A DNA stretch of 27,036 nt from AG-12 sp027339635 (GTDB lineage Bacteria; Chloroflexota; Dormibacteria; Aeolococcales; Bog-877). The notes beneath the pieces were generated by a model that saw only the letters and a list, made by a program, of their open reading frames with translations, was not told the origin of the DNA and did no database searches. Positions 1-6,518 of the stretch are shown here, piece after piece. The stretch is from the NCBI GenBank assembly GCA_027339635.1, contig DAHWNZ010000035.1:1-27036 (forward strand), given 5' to 3'. The position numbers were made by a program, and so were the translations under genes. Every line of letters begins with the position of its first letter. Positions within the stretch are counted from its first letter, which is position 1.

Positions 1-250
1 CGGTGCTGGGGTTCATCGCCACCTGCCAGCGCACCAAGGGGTCCGGGTGGTGGCTCAGTACCGCCAGCTCGGCCGGGGGAGTGAACGGATCGGCCGCCCA
101 CTCGCGGTAGGTGTCTCTCCGTGGCCGGCCCGCGGCCGGCGCCCGGCGTCCCCAGAGTCTCATCAGAGCTCTCCAGCCCGGGATGAGCCACCAGTGGGCC
201 GCCCCCGCGCCAAGGGCCAGGAGGGTGAGCGGCCCCAGCAGCGAGCCCAC
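1..250 (-). CDS. Partial small membrane protein with N-terminal helix and possible leucine-rich variant repeat
   Basis: Reading the minus strand from a GTG at 250 gives an open frame of at least 83 codons that runs off the left edge. GAGG lies eight bases before this GTG, inside the end of the relaxase gene, and the two genes do not overlap (relaxase stop 253-255). The first ~22 residues are hydrophobic (GSLLGPLTLLALGAGAAHWW), a probable membrane anchor. A basic stretch follows, then a segment ending VRWQVAMNPST that resembles the leucine-rich-variant pattern (P..LVR..VA.NP.T) from memory. Its position directly behind the relaxase suggests the same transcript and perhaps a role in transfer, but the function is unknown. 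The C-terminus is not in the window. Confidence 0.6.
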   Translation of the reverse strand, partial: MGSLLGPLTLLALGAGAAHWWLIPGWRALMRLWGRRAPAAGRPRRDTYREWAADPFTPPAELAVLSHHPDPLVRWQVAMNPST

Positions 251-252
251 CG

Positions 253-3200
253 TCAGGGCCTCGGCCCGCGAGTCCGCTGCATCCCGCGCTCCTGGTGCTG
301 CCGCCGGTACTCGTCGTACTCGGCGTCCGCCTTGCGCCGCCGCTCCTCCTCAGCCGCGGCCGCCTGTGCAGCCTGCTGAGCTGCAGCCTTGCGGGCGGTG
401 GCCTGGGTCTGCTCCACCGTGGCGGCGAGCCTCGCTTCCACGGCCTGCCGGTCGCCCCGGTCGAGGGCGGCGATCACCTCCGAGGCCAGCTCCTTGCTGC
501 GGTCGCGGGTGAGCCCCGCCGCGAGCATCTGCGCCTGCTTCTTGCGAGTGGGCGCCTCTTCCTCCGGCAGGTGGTGCTCGGGGTCGGCGGGCCTCGGACC
601 GGCGAAGTAGACCCGGTTGGCCTCCCGGCCCCGGGTCAGGGCGGTGTAGCCCCACTGGGAGCTGAGGGCGGCGCTGTCCGCGAGCACCAGGCCCACGTCC
701 ACGGTCCGGCCTTGGGCCTTGTGCACGGTTTCGGCGTAGCCGTGGGCGGCGTACTTGCCGAGGTAGAGACGGTCCACCGCCACCACCTCCCCGTCGGGTC
801 GACGAACCTCGGCTGAGCCCGCCTCCTTGTCGATCCGCTCGACGTGGACCAGGTGGGAGTTCTTGACCCCCAGCTTGGGCGAGTTCTTGAGCATCTGGAG
901 GGTGTCGCCGACCGCGATCTCCAGCTCCCCGGCCTTCATCCCCGAGGCTGCCACCTCGCCCCGCCGGATCAACTCCGGCCGGATGGTGGCGTTGAGGGCC
1001 AGGCGGTCCTTGTGGGTGGCGGCCATGAGGGCCACGGTCTGCCCTTGGTCCCTGGCGGCGAGGTAGTCCTGAGCCGCCTGGGCGATCAGGGCCCTCTTCG
1101 CCTGCCGGCTCTCCCCCTCGGCATAGACGATCCGGCCGTGGGCGTCGAGGGCCGCCACGGCCTCGGCCATCCGGCCGTGCCGGAGGTCCTCGACGGCCCG
1201 CCGCTCCCACTGCTCGACCTGCCTGCGGTTCTCGAGCAACTCATAGGTCGGCACGTGCCGGGGCAGCTCGCGGAGCGGCGCTCCCGGCCCGATCGACCCC
1301 AGCTGCTGGGGGTCCCCCACCAGCACCAGCTTGCCGCCGGCGGAGCGGACGTGGCGCTCCAGCGCCACCAGGTCCCGGAGATCAACCACCGACGCCTCGT
1401 CCACCAGCAGCACCACACCATGGGGTAGGGCGGTCGTGGCCGGCTGGTCGGCCGTGCCCTCCACGCGCTGCCGGAGGGCGGCGATGGTCATGGCCCGCTG
1501 GGGGTCCAGCCCGACTCCGGCTCCGAGCTCAGCGGCCCGGGCGGCCATCTGCGCCGTCGCGAGAACGGTGAGGCCGCTGGCGTGCCACGCCTCGGTGGCC
1601 GGTCGGAGCGCGGTCGTCTTGCCGTGGCCGGCGGGGGCCAGCCCAAGGGCGACTCCCGCTCCATCCGTGCACAGCCCGGCCACCATTGCCACCTGGTCCT
1701 CGCCCAGCTCGGGGTGAGCGGCCAGCGCAGCGGCGAGAGCCTCGGGCCGGGCCACTCCCGCTCCGGCAAGCCTGCGCTCCCTGGCGATGGACACCACCTC
1801 GCGCTCCAGCCGGAGCACCTCCTTGGTGGTGAAGCACTCGGCGAGCTCGTCCTTGAGCCGCACCTTGACCACCCGCCCGTCGTCCCGCCGGATCACCGTG
1901 CGGACCTCCTGCTTCAGGGCGACGATCTGGTCGGTGGCGCCGTGGGTCAGCTCCTTCGCCAGCTCCACGGCGCGGGCCACGGTCATCCCAAGCCGTGACC
2001 GGTTGGCGACCACCTGGATCGCGTCCAGGAGCCCGAACGTGTTGTCCTGCTCGGTCAGCTCGCGCGCCAGCTGGGCCGCAAGCTTGGGAGTCAGCTCCGG
2101 CTCCGCCTGAGGCGCTTCCTTCCGCTGGAGGGCCGCAGCCACCTGCTCGGGCCCGAGGCCGATGTCTGCGGCACGTGCCTGCCAGGTGGCGGTCAGCTCT
2201 TCTGTCGAGAGTCCGGTTTCCTTGGCGCGCCGGGTGGCGTGACCCGCCTGGTCCCGGGCGGTGCTAGGCCCCGAGCCGGCCGCCTCCATCAGTCCCTTGT
2301 GCTCCAGCACCGCGTCGGCCTCGGCGGACCGCCGGGAAAAGTGCTCGATCCAGTCCCGGCGGTCCAGCCCCCTGAGCTCGGCTATCCCGTTCACCGGCTG
2401 GGTCCAGTCGATGTGGTGGCCCAGAGCCGCGAGGCGGGCGGTGGCAGCGCGCCTGAAGGCGGCTTCCTCCACCGCCCCGACCCTCCTCAGCAGCGGGTAC
2501 ATCAGCTCCGCGTCCAGCGCATTCCACTGGCCGTCCTCGCCGTGGGCGAGGTTCGCGATGGTGATGTGAGTGTGGAGGTGGGGGTCCCCGCACGGGTCGT
2601 TCTCGCCCGGCCGGGTGGCCCGGTGGCAGAACTCCACGCCGATCAGGCCGGAGGTCGGCACGTGGTGGATGGTGTCCGGATGGGCGTCGTCCCGACCGCT
2701 GCTGGCGTGGCCGCGGCGGGCGACCGACACGTGGGACTCCAGCCAGCCCAGAGCCTCGCTGATGGACTCATGGTGCGCGGCCTCCAGCGCTGCCCGCACC
2801 TCCGGGTCGGTGGTCAGACCCCACAGCAGGGACACCGACTTTGGGACAGTGACCAGGTGGTCGAAACCCGACACCCGCTCCCCGCCGGGCTGGCCCCGGG
2901 TCAGCCGCTCGCCGGTGGTGGGGTGCAGCCCTGCCATCAGCCGCTCGTACGCCTCCCGGTTCTCGTCCAGCGACACCAGCCCCGTGAGCCCGAGGTCCTC
3001 CAGCGCCCCCCTGCCGATCCATTGGCCCGGAGCCTCGCCGTGCTCGCTGTAGTACCCGAGGATGCGGCCGTTGGCCTGGTCCCGGATCGCCACCATGGCC
3101 GCGTCCACGGCCCGCCCCGAGGCGTCCGTGAGCCCGGCGACGGCCTCCCCGGCGGTGATGGCCCGCAGCTGGTCTCGGTCCAGCACGGTGCCGTCCGCGA

Positions 3201-3549
3201 GCCGGTAAGCCGCCAGCCGCTTGCGGCTGAGGGTCACCCGCCGGGCATCCTCTTTATGGACTTCGGTCTTGTCCGCCAGCCGGTAGCCCGTGACCCTCCG
3301 CCCGTCCCGGATGACCTCCACCTGGTCGAGGGCCACCTCGCGGCCGTCCGCCAGCCGGAGGCCTTGCACCTTGACCTGGCGGCGGAGGCCGGTCACCTCG
3401 CCGGCCTCCAGCACGGTGCCGTCGGCCAGCTCGTAGGCCACGATGGTGGCGGCGGCCAGACGGCGCAGTCCCAGCTCCCGGGCCGTGGCACGGTCCGCGA
3501 CGCAGCGGAGGTAGTAGCCGGGGTCCTTGATCTTCGCCACGCTCCACAT
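253..3549 (-). CDS. MobF-family conjugative relaxase/helicase (TraA/TrwC-like) with N-terminal repeat insertion
   Basis: This is a 1098-residue relaxase that nicks one strand at the transfer origin and unwinds it. The N-terminus has a tyrosine pair at Y12-Y13 (DPGYYL) and a second at Y166-Y167 (GYYSEHGEAPGQW), matching the two tyrosine pairs of TrwC. The metal-binding three-histidine motif is HLHTH at 324-328. The C-terminal half is a RecD-like helicase: Walker A APAGHGKT around K644, Walker B LLVDEAS, then VGDPQQL and a final VHKAQGRT...YTALTRG motif pair. The coiled, Ala/Gln-rich tail follows. Residues ~38-155, between the tyrosine pairs, form tandem repeats absent from TrwC. The start chosen is ATG 3549 because a TAGCAT -10 box lies seven bases upstream; an upstream in-frame ATG (3558) and a start at 3585 are possible but would lie inside or before that box. 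Confidence 0.93.
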   Translation of the reverse strand: MWSVAKIKDPGYYLRCVADRATARELGLRRLAAATIVAYELADGTVLEAGEVTGLRRQVKVQGLRLADGREVALDQVEVIRDGRRVTGYRLADKTEVHKEDARRVTLSRKRLAAYRLADGTVLDRDQLRAITAGEAVAGLTDASGRAVDAAMVAIRDQANGRILGYYSEHGEAPGQWIGRGALEDLGLTGLVSLDENREAYERLMAGLHPTTGERLTRGQPGGERVSGFDHLVTVPKSVSLLWGLTTDPEVRAALEAAHHESISEALGWLESHVSVARRGHASSGRDDAHPDTIHHVPTSGLIGVEFCHRATRPGENDPCGDPHLHTHITIANLAHGEDGQWNALDAELMYPLLRRVGAVEEAAFRRAATARLAALGHHIDWTQPVNGIAELRGLDRRDWIEHFSRRSAEADAVLEHKGLMEAAGSGPSTARDQAGHATRRAKETGLSTEELTATWQARAADIGLGPEQVAAALQRKEAPQAEPELTPKLAAQLARELTEQDNTFGLLDAIQVVANRSRLGMTVARAVELAKELTHGATDQIVALKQEVRTVIRRDDGRVVKVRLKDELAECFTTKEVLRLEREVVSIARERRLAGAGVARPEALAAALAAHPELGEDQVAMVAGLCTDGAGVALGLAPAGHGKTTALRPATEAWHASGLTVLATAQMAARAAELGAGVGLDPQRAMTIAALRQRVEGTADQPATTALPHGVVLLVDEASVVDLRDLVALERHVRSAGGKLVLVGDPQQLGSIGPGAPLRELPRHVPTYELLENRRQVEQWERRAVEDLRHGRMAEAVAALDAHGRIVYAEGESRQAKRALIAQAAQDYLAARDQGQTVALMAATHKDRLALNATIRPELIRRGEVAASGMKAGELEIAVGDTLQMLKNSPKLGVKNSHLVHVERIDKEAGSAEVRRPDGEVVAVDRLYLGKYAAHGYAETVHKAQGRTVDVGLVLADSAALSSQWGYTALTRGREANRVYFAGPRPADPEHHLPEEEAPTRKKQAQMLAAGLTRDRSKELASEVIAALDRGDRQAVEARLAATVEQTQATARKAAAQQAAQAAAAEEERRRKADAEYDEYRRQHQERGMQRTRGPRP
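3084..3438 (-). repeat. Tandem ~25-residue protein repeats inside the relaxase
   Basis: The relaxase residues ~38-155 contain four clear units and a weak fifth. Each begins with a pattern like (A/G)(Y/L)xLADGTVL followed by a charged, helix-like segment. The anchors Y39, L64, Y89, Y115 and L140 are spaced 25, 25, 26 and 25 residues. The units look like short strand-strand-helix modules, similar from memory to DUF3892-type units. They separate the two tyrosine pairs of the relaxase domain. Confidence 0.8.
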
Positions 3550-3556
3550 GCGCCAC

Positions 3557-3562
3557 ATGCTA
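3557..3562 (-). promoter_or_regulatory. -10 box of relaxase gene, leaderless arrangement
   Basis: TAGCAT on the minus strand ends seven bases before the ATG at 3549, which places the expected transcription start at or next to the start codon. No good -35 box is seen. Confidence 0.5.
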
Positions 3563-3643
3563 GCACACGTGGCGATGGGCCGCATCTTGATGCAAGGGTT
3601 CTAAACACCTCAGAGTGCCCCACCCAGCAACCGACGGTAGGTT

Positions 3644-3717
3644 GTGCACGCTGGCCGCGCCACCCCCACGACCCGGGAAGTCGGCCATGTGCACACTGCC
3701 GGGCTCAATATGTGCAC
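3644..3717. promoter_or_regulatory. Three TGTGCAC palindromic motifs in the relaxase/MobC-like divergent region; oriT or operator candidate
   Basis: TGTGCAC occurs at 3643-3649, 3688-3694 and 3711-3717, each containing the palindrome GTGCAC, between the divergent relaxase and ribbon-helix-helix-like genes. Transfer origins and autoregulatory operators usually lie next to such genes, so this interval is the best oriT candidate in the window. No nick site can be named. Confidence 0.45.
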
Positions 3718-3725
3718 GGCGGGCG

Positions 3726-3731
3726 TAGGAT
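3726..3731 (+). promoter_or_regulatory. -10 box of the MobC-like gene, leaderless arrangement
   Basis: TAGGAT lies six bases before the ATG at 3738 and no ribosome-binding site precedes that ATG, so the mRNA probably starts at the start codon. Confidence 0.5.
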
Positions 3732-3737
3732 CGGACC

Positions 3738-4217
3738 ATGACCAATGAAGGTTCACTAGAGTCGCCGACCCGCGCTCTCGGCGTCCGCCTCACTGCCGCC
3801 CAACACGCCTGGCTCAGCCAGCAGCCGGGCACGCCCAGCTCGGTGATCCGCCACCTGCTGGAGCGGGAGGTGCAGCAACCCAGCCCACTACCTGTGGGGG
3901 AAGATCCAGTCCTGGGGGAAGGCCCGCGGCCGGCCCCCGCCCGGAAGCCACTGAAGGCCTCGGCCGGCCAAGCCGACCTTCTGGCCCTGGCAGCCCAAGT
4001 CTCGGAGTTGGTCGCCGCCGTGGCTCGCCTTGATCAGCAGATCGCGGAAATGGCCGAGCAGCGCTCCTGGAGCCCGCCACCTGTGGGGGAGGAGCCGGGC
4101 AAGGGGGAAGGACCGCCGCCGCCCGTGCCCGCGTCCCCTGTGGCCTGGCGTGGACCCACTCCTGAGGAGGCGGCCAGGGTGGCGGCGATCTTCGCCCGGC
4201 GCCAGCGCCCTAGCTGA
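3738..4217 (+). CDS. Ribbon-helix-helix-like relaxosome accessory protein (MobC-like candidate)
   Basis: A 159-residue protein divergent from the relaxase. Residues ~13-45 (RALGVRLTAAQHAWL, then SSVIRHLLEREV) fit a ribbon-helix-helix pattern: a short strand, a helix, a turn and a second helix. Two proline-rich linkers follow, each containing PVGE(D/E)P then GEGP, flanking a central helix (~75-110, LLALAAQVSELVAAVARLDQQIAEMAE) that could form a coiled coil. Small DNA-binding proteins encoded divergently from relaxases often bind the transfer origin and assist nicking; that role is inferred from position. The repeated linker motif is encoded by near-identical DNA (cctgtgggggaagatcc and cctgtgggggaggagcc). 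It could instead be a transcriptional regulator of the relaxase. Confidence 0.7.
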   Translation: MTNEGSLESPTRALGVRLTAAQHAWLSQQPGTPSSVIRHLLEREVQQPSPLPVGEDPVLGEGPRPAPARKPLKASAGQADLLALAAQVSELVAAVARLDQQIAEMAEQRSWSPPPVGEEPGKGEGPPPPVPASPVAWRGPTPEEAARVAAIFARRQRPS

Positions 4218-4223
4218 GGAACC

Positions 4224-4412
4224 GGGCCGCGGGGACAGGGTGTCCCGCGCACTCGACTCAGAGCCCTCGGAAGTGGTCCGCCGGGCCGATGGGACAGGGT
4301 GTCCCGCGCACTCGACTCCGCAGCCCTCGGAAGTGGTCCTCCAGGCCGACGGGACAGGGTGTCCCGCGCACTCGACTCCGCAGCCCTCGGAGGTAGTCCG
4401 CCGGGCCGACTG
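4224..4412. repeat. Three direct repeats of ~60 bp, each with a GGGACA-N3-TGTCCC palindrome (iteron or centromere candidate)
   Basis: Three near-identical tandem units lie between the MobC-like gene and parA. Each contains the inverted repeat GGGACAGGGTGTCCC (4232-4246, 4291-4305, 4351-4365), then GCGCACTCGACTC, then AGCCCTCGGAAGTGGTCC with small changes. The period is 59 and 60 bases. This explains most of the 315-base gap before parA. Such arrays serve as replication iterons or as partition centromeres. The adjacent ParA operon favours a centromere; no replication initiator is visible. Confidence 0.85.
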
Positions 4413-4426
4413 CCCCCTGGACCTGT

Positions 4427-4488
4427 GGGCCGGTGGCCTTATAGGCCAATGGCCCCCAAGCCCTCAGGCTCTCCGGGCCATTGGCCCG
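4427..4488. promoter_or_regulatory. GGCC-N3-GGCC palindromes upstream of parA; operator or parS candidate
   Basis: GGCCAATGGCC (4444-4454) and GGCCATTGGCC (4476-4486, extended to CGGGCCATTGGCCCG at 4474-4488) are the same palindrome, read in opposite orientation, with centres 32 bases apart, about three helical turns. An imperfect copy, GGCCGGTGGCC, is at 4428-4438. They lie 45-90 bases before the parA start and may bind the downstream ribbon-helix-helix partners. Confidence 0.6.
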
Positions 4489-4520
4489 TCGGGCTTCTGG
4501 GCTCGTGGGCCACAGCCTGC

Positions 4521-4526
4521 TATAGT
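4521..4526 (+). promoter_or_regulatory. -10 box of parA operon, leaderless arrangement
   Basis: TATAGT lies six bases before the ATG at 4533. No ribosome-binding site is present between them, so transcription probably begins at the ATG. The GGCCATTGGCC palindrome lies just upstream, where it could block the promoter. Confidence 0.6.
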
Positions 4527-4532
4527 TGTGGC

Positions 4533-5285
4533 ATGGGAGTGATCATCGCCGTGGCGAGCGCCAAGGGAGGAGTCGGCAAGACCACCCTCGCCTATGAGCT
4601 GGCGGCCGCACTCGATGGTGTCCTGGTCGATCTCGACTGGGACTGGGGGAGCGCGACTGACCGATGGGGCACGTCTCCCGAGATTCGCCAGCGAGCCCCA
4701 CTCCTGGCCTGGCTCTGCGACGGCAGGTGGTCAGCTGTGCGCTGCCTGGGCGATCCCGGCGCGACACAGCCCAACCTGATGCCGGGGGACGCGCGGCTGG
4801 CACAGCTCGCCGGGGCCGACCCTGCGGTCCTGGCTGAGCGCCTGGCGGCCTGGGCGTCGCGGTGGTTGATTCCGGTGGTGCTTGACACCCATCCGGGCAC
4901 GGGAGCGTTGGCCGACGCGGCTGTGGCCGCCGCCGGCCTGACGGTAGTCCCGGTGGTGCTGGATGTGCTCGGCATTGACGCGCTCGCCGGCTTCCTGCGC
5001 CGCCACGCGGACACCCGCGTGCTGGTGGTACCCAACCGGGTTGCCGGTCGGGCACGGGAGCGAGGGATGGTGGCTCGCTTCGTCGCCCTGGTGGAAGCCA
5101 CCGGAGTCTCGGTAGCGCCCCCAGTGAGCGACCACGCCTGGCTGCCGGTGCGAACACGCCGGGCCGCCCTGGTCAGGACGCCCACGCCGGGGCAGGCGGT
5201 GGCTGCCGCGGCCGCCGAGTTCCGGGCGGTGGCAGAGATGGTGCGGGCCATGGTCGGCCCGGTTGCTCAGGAGGTTGCGGGATGA
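4533..5285 (+). CDS. parA: ParA-type partition ATPase
   Basis: A 250-residue Walker-type ATPase that would segregate the element's DNA by forming an ATP-dependent pattern on the nucleoid. The deviant Walker A SAKGGVGKTT is at residues ~9-18, with both lysines of the ParA/MinD class. The switch region begins VDLDWDWGSA (~32) and the Walker B-like strand is VVLDTHPGTG (~115). There is no N-terminal helix-turn-helix, so it resembles the short ParA class (type Ib), whose partner proteins usually regulate the operon. A longer frame reaching back to 4299 would translate the repeats and was not used; the ATG at 4533 sits exactly where the ParA fold begins and follows a -10 box. The stop overlaps the next start by four bases (ATGA). 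Confidence 0.92.
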   Translation: MGVIIAVASAKGGVGKTTLAYELAAALDGVLVDLDWDWGSATDRWGTSPEIRQRAPLLAWLCDGRWSAVRCLGDPGATQPNLMPGDARLAQLAGADPAVLAERLAAWASRWLIPVVLDTHPGTGALADAAVAAAGLTVVPVVLDVLGIDALAGFLRRHADTRVLVVPNRVAGRARERGMVARFVALVEATGVSVAPPVSDHAWLPVRTRRAALVRTPTPGQAVAAAAAEFRAVAEMVRAMVGPVAQEVAG

Positions 5286-5731
5286 ACGGTCTGGACGCGC
5301 TGCGCAACAAAGTGGGGTCAACATCGCGCCCGCCGCTTGTGCCTGCCGTGCCGTCCATGCATCCGCGTTCGGACGCCCCGGCGCCGGCGCCAGACCCTGT
5401 AGAAGAGACTACCGTTCCAGCGTCCCAGCGTTCCAGTAGCCCAAAGGCTCGGCGGGCCACCAGGCCAAGGGCTCAATGGGCCAGTGGCCCAGAGGGCCAG
5501 CAAACCGAAGCGACACGAACGCCGGCACGCCGCAGCAAGGTGACCCTGAACCCTGACCAGGACCTGTGGATGCGCGGAATCCTCGCGGACGCGATCCGGG
5601 ACGGGGTGCGGCTGAGCGAAGGAGATGTTCTCAAACTCGCCCTTGACCGCCTCCGGGCTAGCAAGGCGGACTGGTCCGACCTGCGGGAGGCGATCTTGAC
5701 GGAGTTCAGGCAGCGCTCCCGCCGGCGGTAG
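5282..5731 (+). CDS. ParA partner, ribbon-helix-helix-like DNA-binding protein 1
   Basis: A 149-residue protein translationally coupled to parA. The first ~85 residues are rich in Pro, Ser and Ala and look disordered, beginning MNGLDALRNKVG. Residues ~86-140 form a compact domain: strand KVTLNPDQ, helix DLWMRGILADAIRDG, then LSEGDVLKLALDRLRA. This order fits a ribbon-helix-helix fold. In type Ib systems such small proteins bind the centromere, repress the operon, and stimulate ParA with a flexible basic N-terminus; R8 or K10 could serve, but that is inferred. The linker around residues 60-73 is encoded by GGCC-rich DNA that contains a GGCCANTGGCC site. The next gene encodes a paralogue of the C-terminal domain. 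Confidence 0.8.
   Translation: MNGLDALRNKVGSTSRPPLVPAVPSMHPRSDAPAPAPDPVEETTVPASQRSSSPKARRATRPRAQWASGPEGQQTEATRTPARRSKVTLNPDQDLWMRGILADAIRDGVRLSEGDVLKLALDRLRASKADWSDLREAILTEFRQRSRRR
5478..5490. promoter_or_regulatory. Third GGCCANTGGCC palindrome, inside the first ParA-partner gene
   Basis: GGGCCAGTGGCCC is a perfect palindrome around one central base. It matches the two sites upstream of parA and lies in the linker-coding part of the gene, in a run of several GGCC tetramers. Confidence 0.5.
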
Positions 5732-6129
5732 TGGAGGACTGGCAAGTGGACATGGAGCACGTACCGGCCTGGAAGACCGTCGATGAGGCCGACGACGAGG
5801 ACTTCAGCGAGTCCTTTGATGAGGCAAGCGACGAGGACCTCAGCCAGTCTTTTGACGCCGCGGCGCGACCGACAGTCGCGGAGAGGGTCTCCCGTGTCCA
5901 GCTCAGAACCGACCAGGAGGTATGGGTCCGGCGGCTGCTGAGCGAAGCGATGGCGGCTGGCGTACACGTGGCCGAGGCCGACGTGCTCAGGGTTGCCATC
6001 GACCGGCTGAGGGCTGGTGGCGCTGGCTGGCCGGGCCTGCGAGTGGTGTTGACTGTGGAGGCCACGGCCCGCACCCAGCGTCGGGCCGTCCCCGCCGTCA
6101 GTCGCCGAGGGGGAGAGACAGCTGGTTGA
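5731..6129 (+). CDS. ParA partner, ribbon-helix-helix-like protein 2 with acidic N-terminal repeats
   Basis: A 132-residue protein starting at GTG 5731, sharing one base with the preceding stop (TAGTG). Residues ~55-110 align with the C-terminal domain of the preceding protein: RVQLRTDQEVWVRRLL and VAEADVLRVAIDRLRAG against KVTLNPDQDLWMRGIL and LSEGDVLKLALDRLRAS. The N-terminus is unlike its partner: it is strongly acidic and holds a 12-residue duplication, DEADDEDFSESF (18-29) and DEASDEDLSQSF (30-41). The pair is probably an old gene duplication whose N-termini diverged, so one partner may contact ParA and the other something else, or the two may form heterodimers. Its last 32 bases overlap the convergent small gene at 6098-6349. 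Confidence 0.8.
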   Translation: MEDWQVDMEHVPAWKTVDEADDEDFSESFDEASDEDLSQSFDAAARPTVAERVSRVQLRTDQEVWVRRLLSEAMAAGVHVAEADVLRVAIDRLRAGGAGWPGLRVVLTVEATARTQRRAVPAVSRRGGETAG

Positions 6130-6349
6130 CCGGGGCCTGGGGGATGGCCGCAACGGTGAGCTCCCCGCGGTCGTCGATCCTCACCCGCCAGAGGCCGGCT
6201 GAGACGCGGCCATCGGGAGCGCCGAGGGCTGCCGCGCGGAGAGTGGCGCCCGCCCTCTCGGCCCGGTGCTGGGCCCGGGCCATGGTCGCCTGCGCCATGC
6301 TGTAGGTCCGGGCCGCCCGGGCCACGGCGAGCGGTGCTGGTGACCTCAC
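6098..6349 (-). CDS. Small hypothetical protein, divergent from the Lon-like ATPase
   Basis: An 83-residue frame from GTG 6349. The protein is Ala/Arg-rich at first (a likely helix, residues ~5-45) and ends in a strand-like segment, GLWRVRIDDRGELTVAAI, before QLSLPLGD. A purine-rich GAGGGAAGG sits about eight bases before the GTG, and a TATAAA box lies about 30 bases upstream. A longer frame to 6733 exists but would run across the ATPase gene, so the shorter start is preferred. No family is recognised. A codon-use check against the overlapping strand would decide whether it is real. Confidence 0.45.
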   Translation of the reverse strand: MRSPAPLAVARAARTYSMAQATMARAQHRAERAGATLRAAALGAPDGRVSAGLWRVRIDDRGELTVAAIPQAPVNQLSLPLGD

Positions 6350-6380
6350 GCCCCAACCTTCCCTCTTCAGCGGGGTGGGA

Positions 6381-6408
6381 TTTATATCCGACGGCTCTGG
6401 GGTAGACT
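6381..6408. promoter_or_regulatory. Divergent promoter region between small minus-strand gene and Lon-like ATPase
   Basis: On the plus strand TAGACT (6403-6408) is a good -10 box, giving an untranslated leader of about 100 bases before the ATPase start. On the minus strand TATAAA (6386-6381) could serve the small gene. The same TAGACT box precedes the genes at 8076 and 13283. Confidence 0.45.
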
Positions 6409-6518
6409 GCGACCAGTCGCCGGCCCCGACCGATGGTGTTGAGCGCCACTGTAGATCAGGATCTGGGGGCAGGTCTGCCCTCTGCGGGCGGCCCTGGTGG
6501 CTGGCAGGAGGTGGCTCA

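Noticed and set aside
47..512. Plus-strand frames at the left end
   Set aside because: They are shadows of the relaxase C-terminus and of the minus-strand partial gene, with Arg/Pro-rich products.
2239..3741. 500-codon plus-strand frame
   Set aside because: It is antisense to the relaxase, whose domains and motifs are certain; the open frame results from high GC content.
4224..4412. Regular repeats that could suggest a CRISPR array
   Set aside because: The units are contiguous and nearly identical over the full 60 bases, with no unique spacers and no cas genes.
4258..4449. Minus-strand frame with a repeated peptide over the 60 bp repeats
   Set aside because: The repeated peptide is a by-product of the DNA repeats; no ribosome-binding site or promoter is present.
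4299..4532. Extended N-terminus of parA
   Set aside because: It would translate the repeats and GGCC palindromes; the ATP-binding fold begins at 4533, directly after a -10 box.
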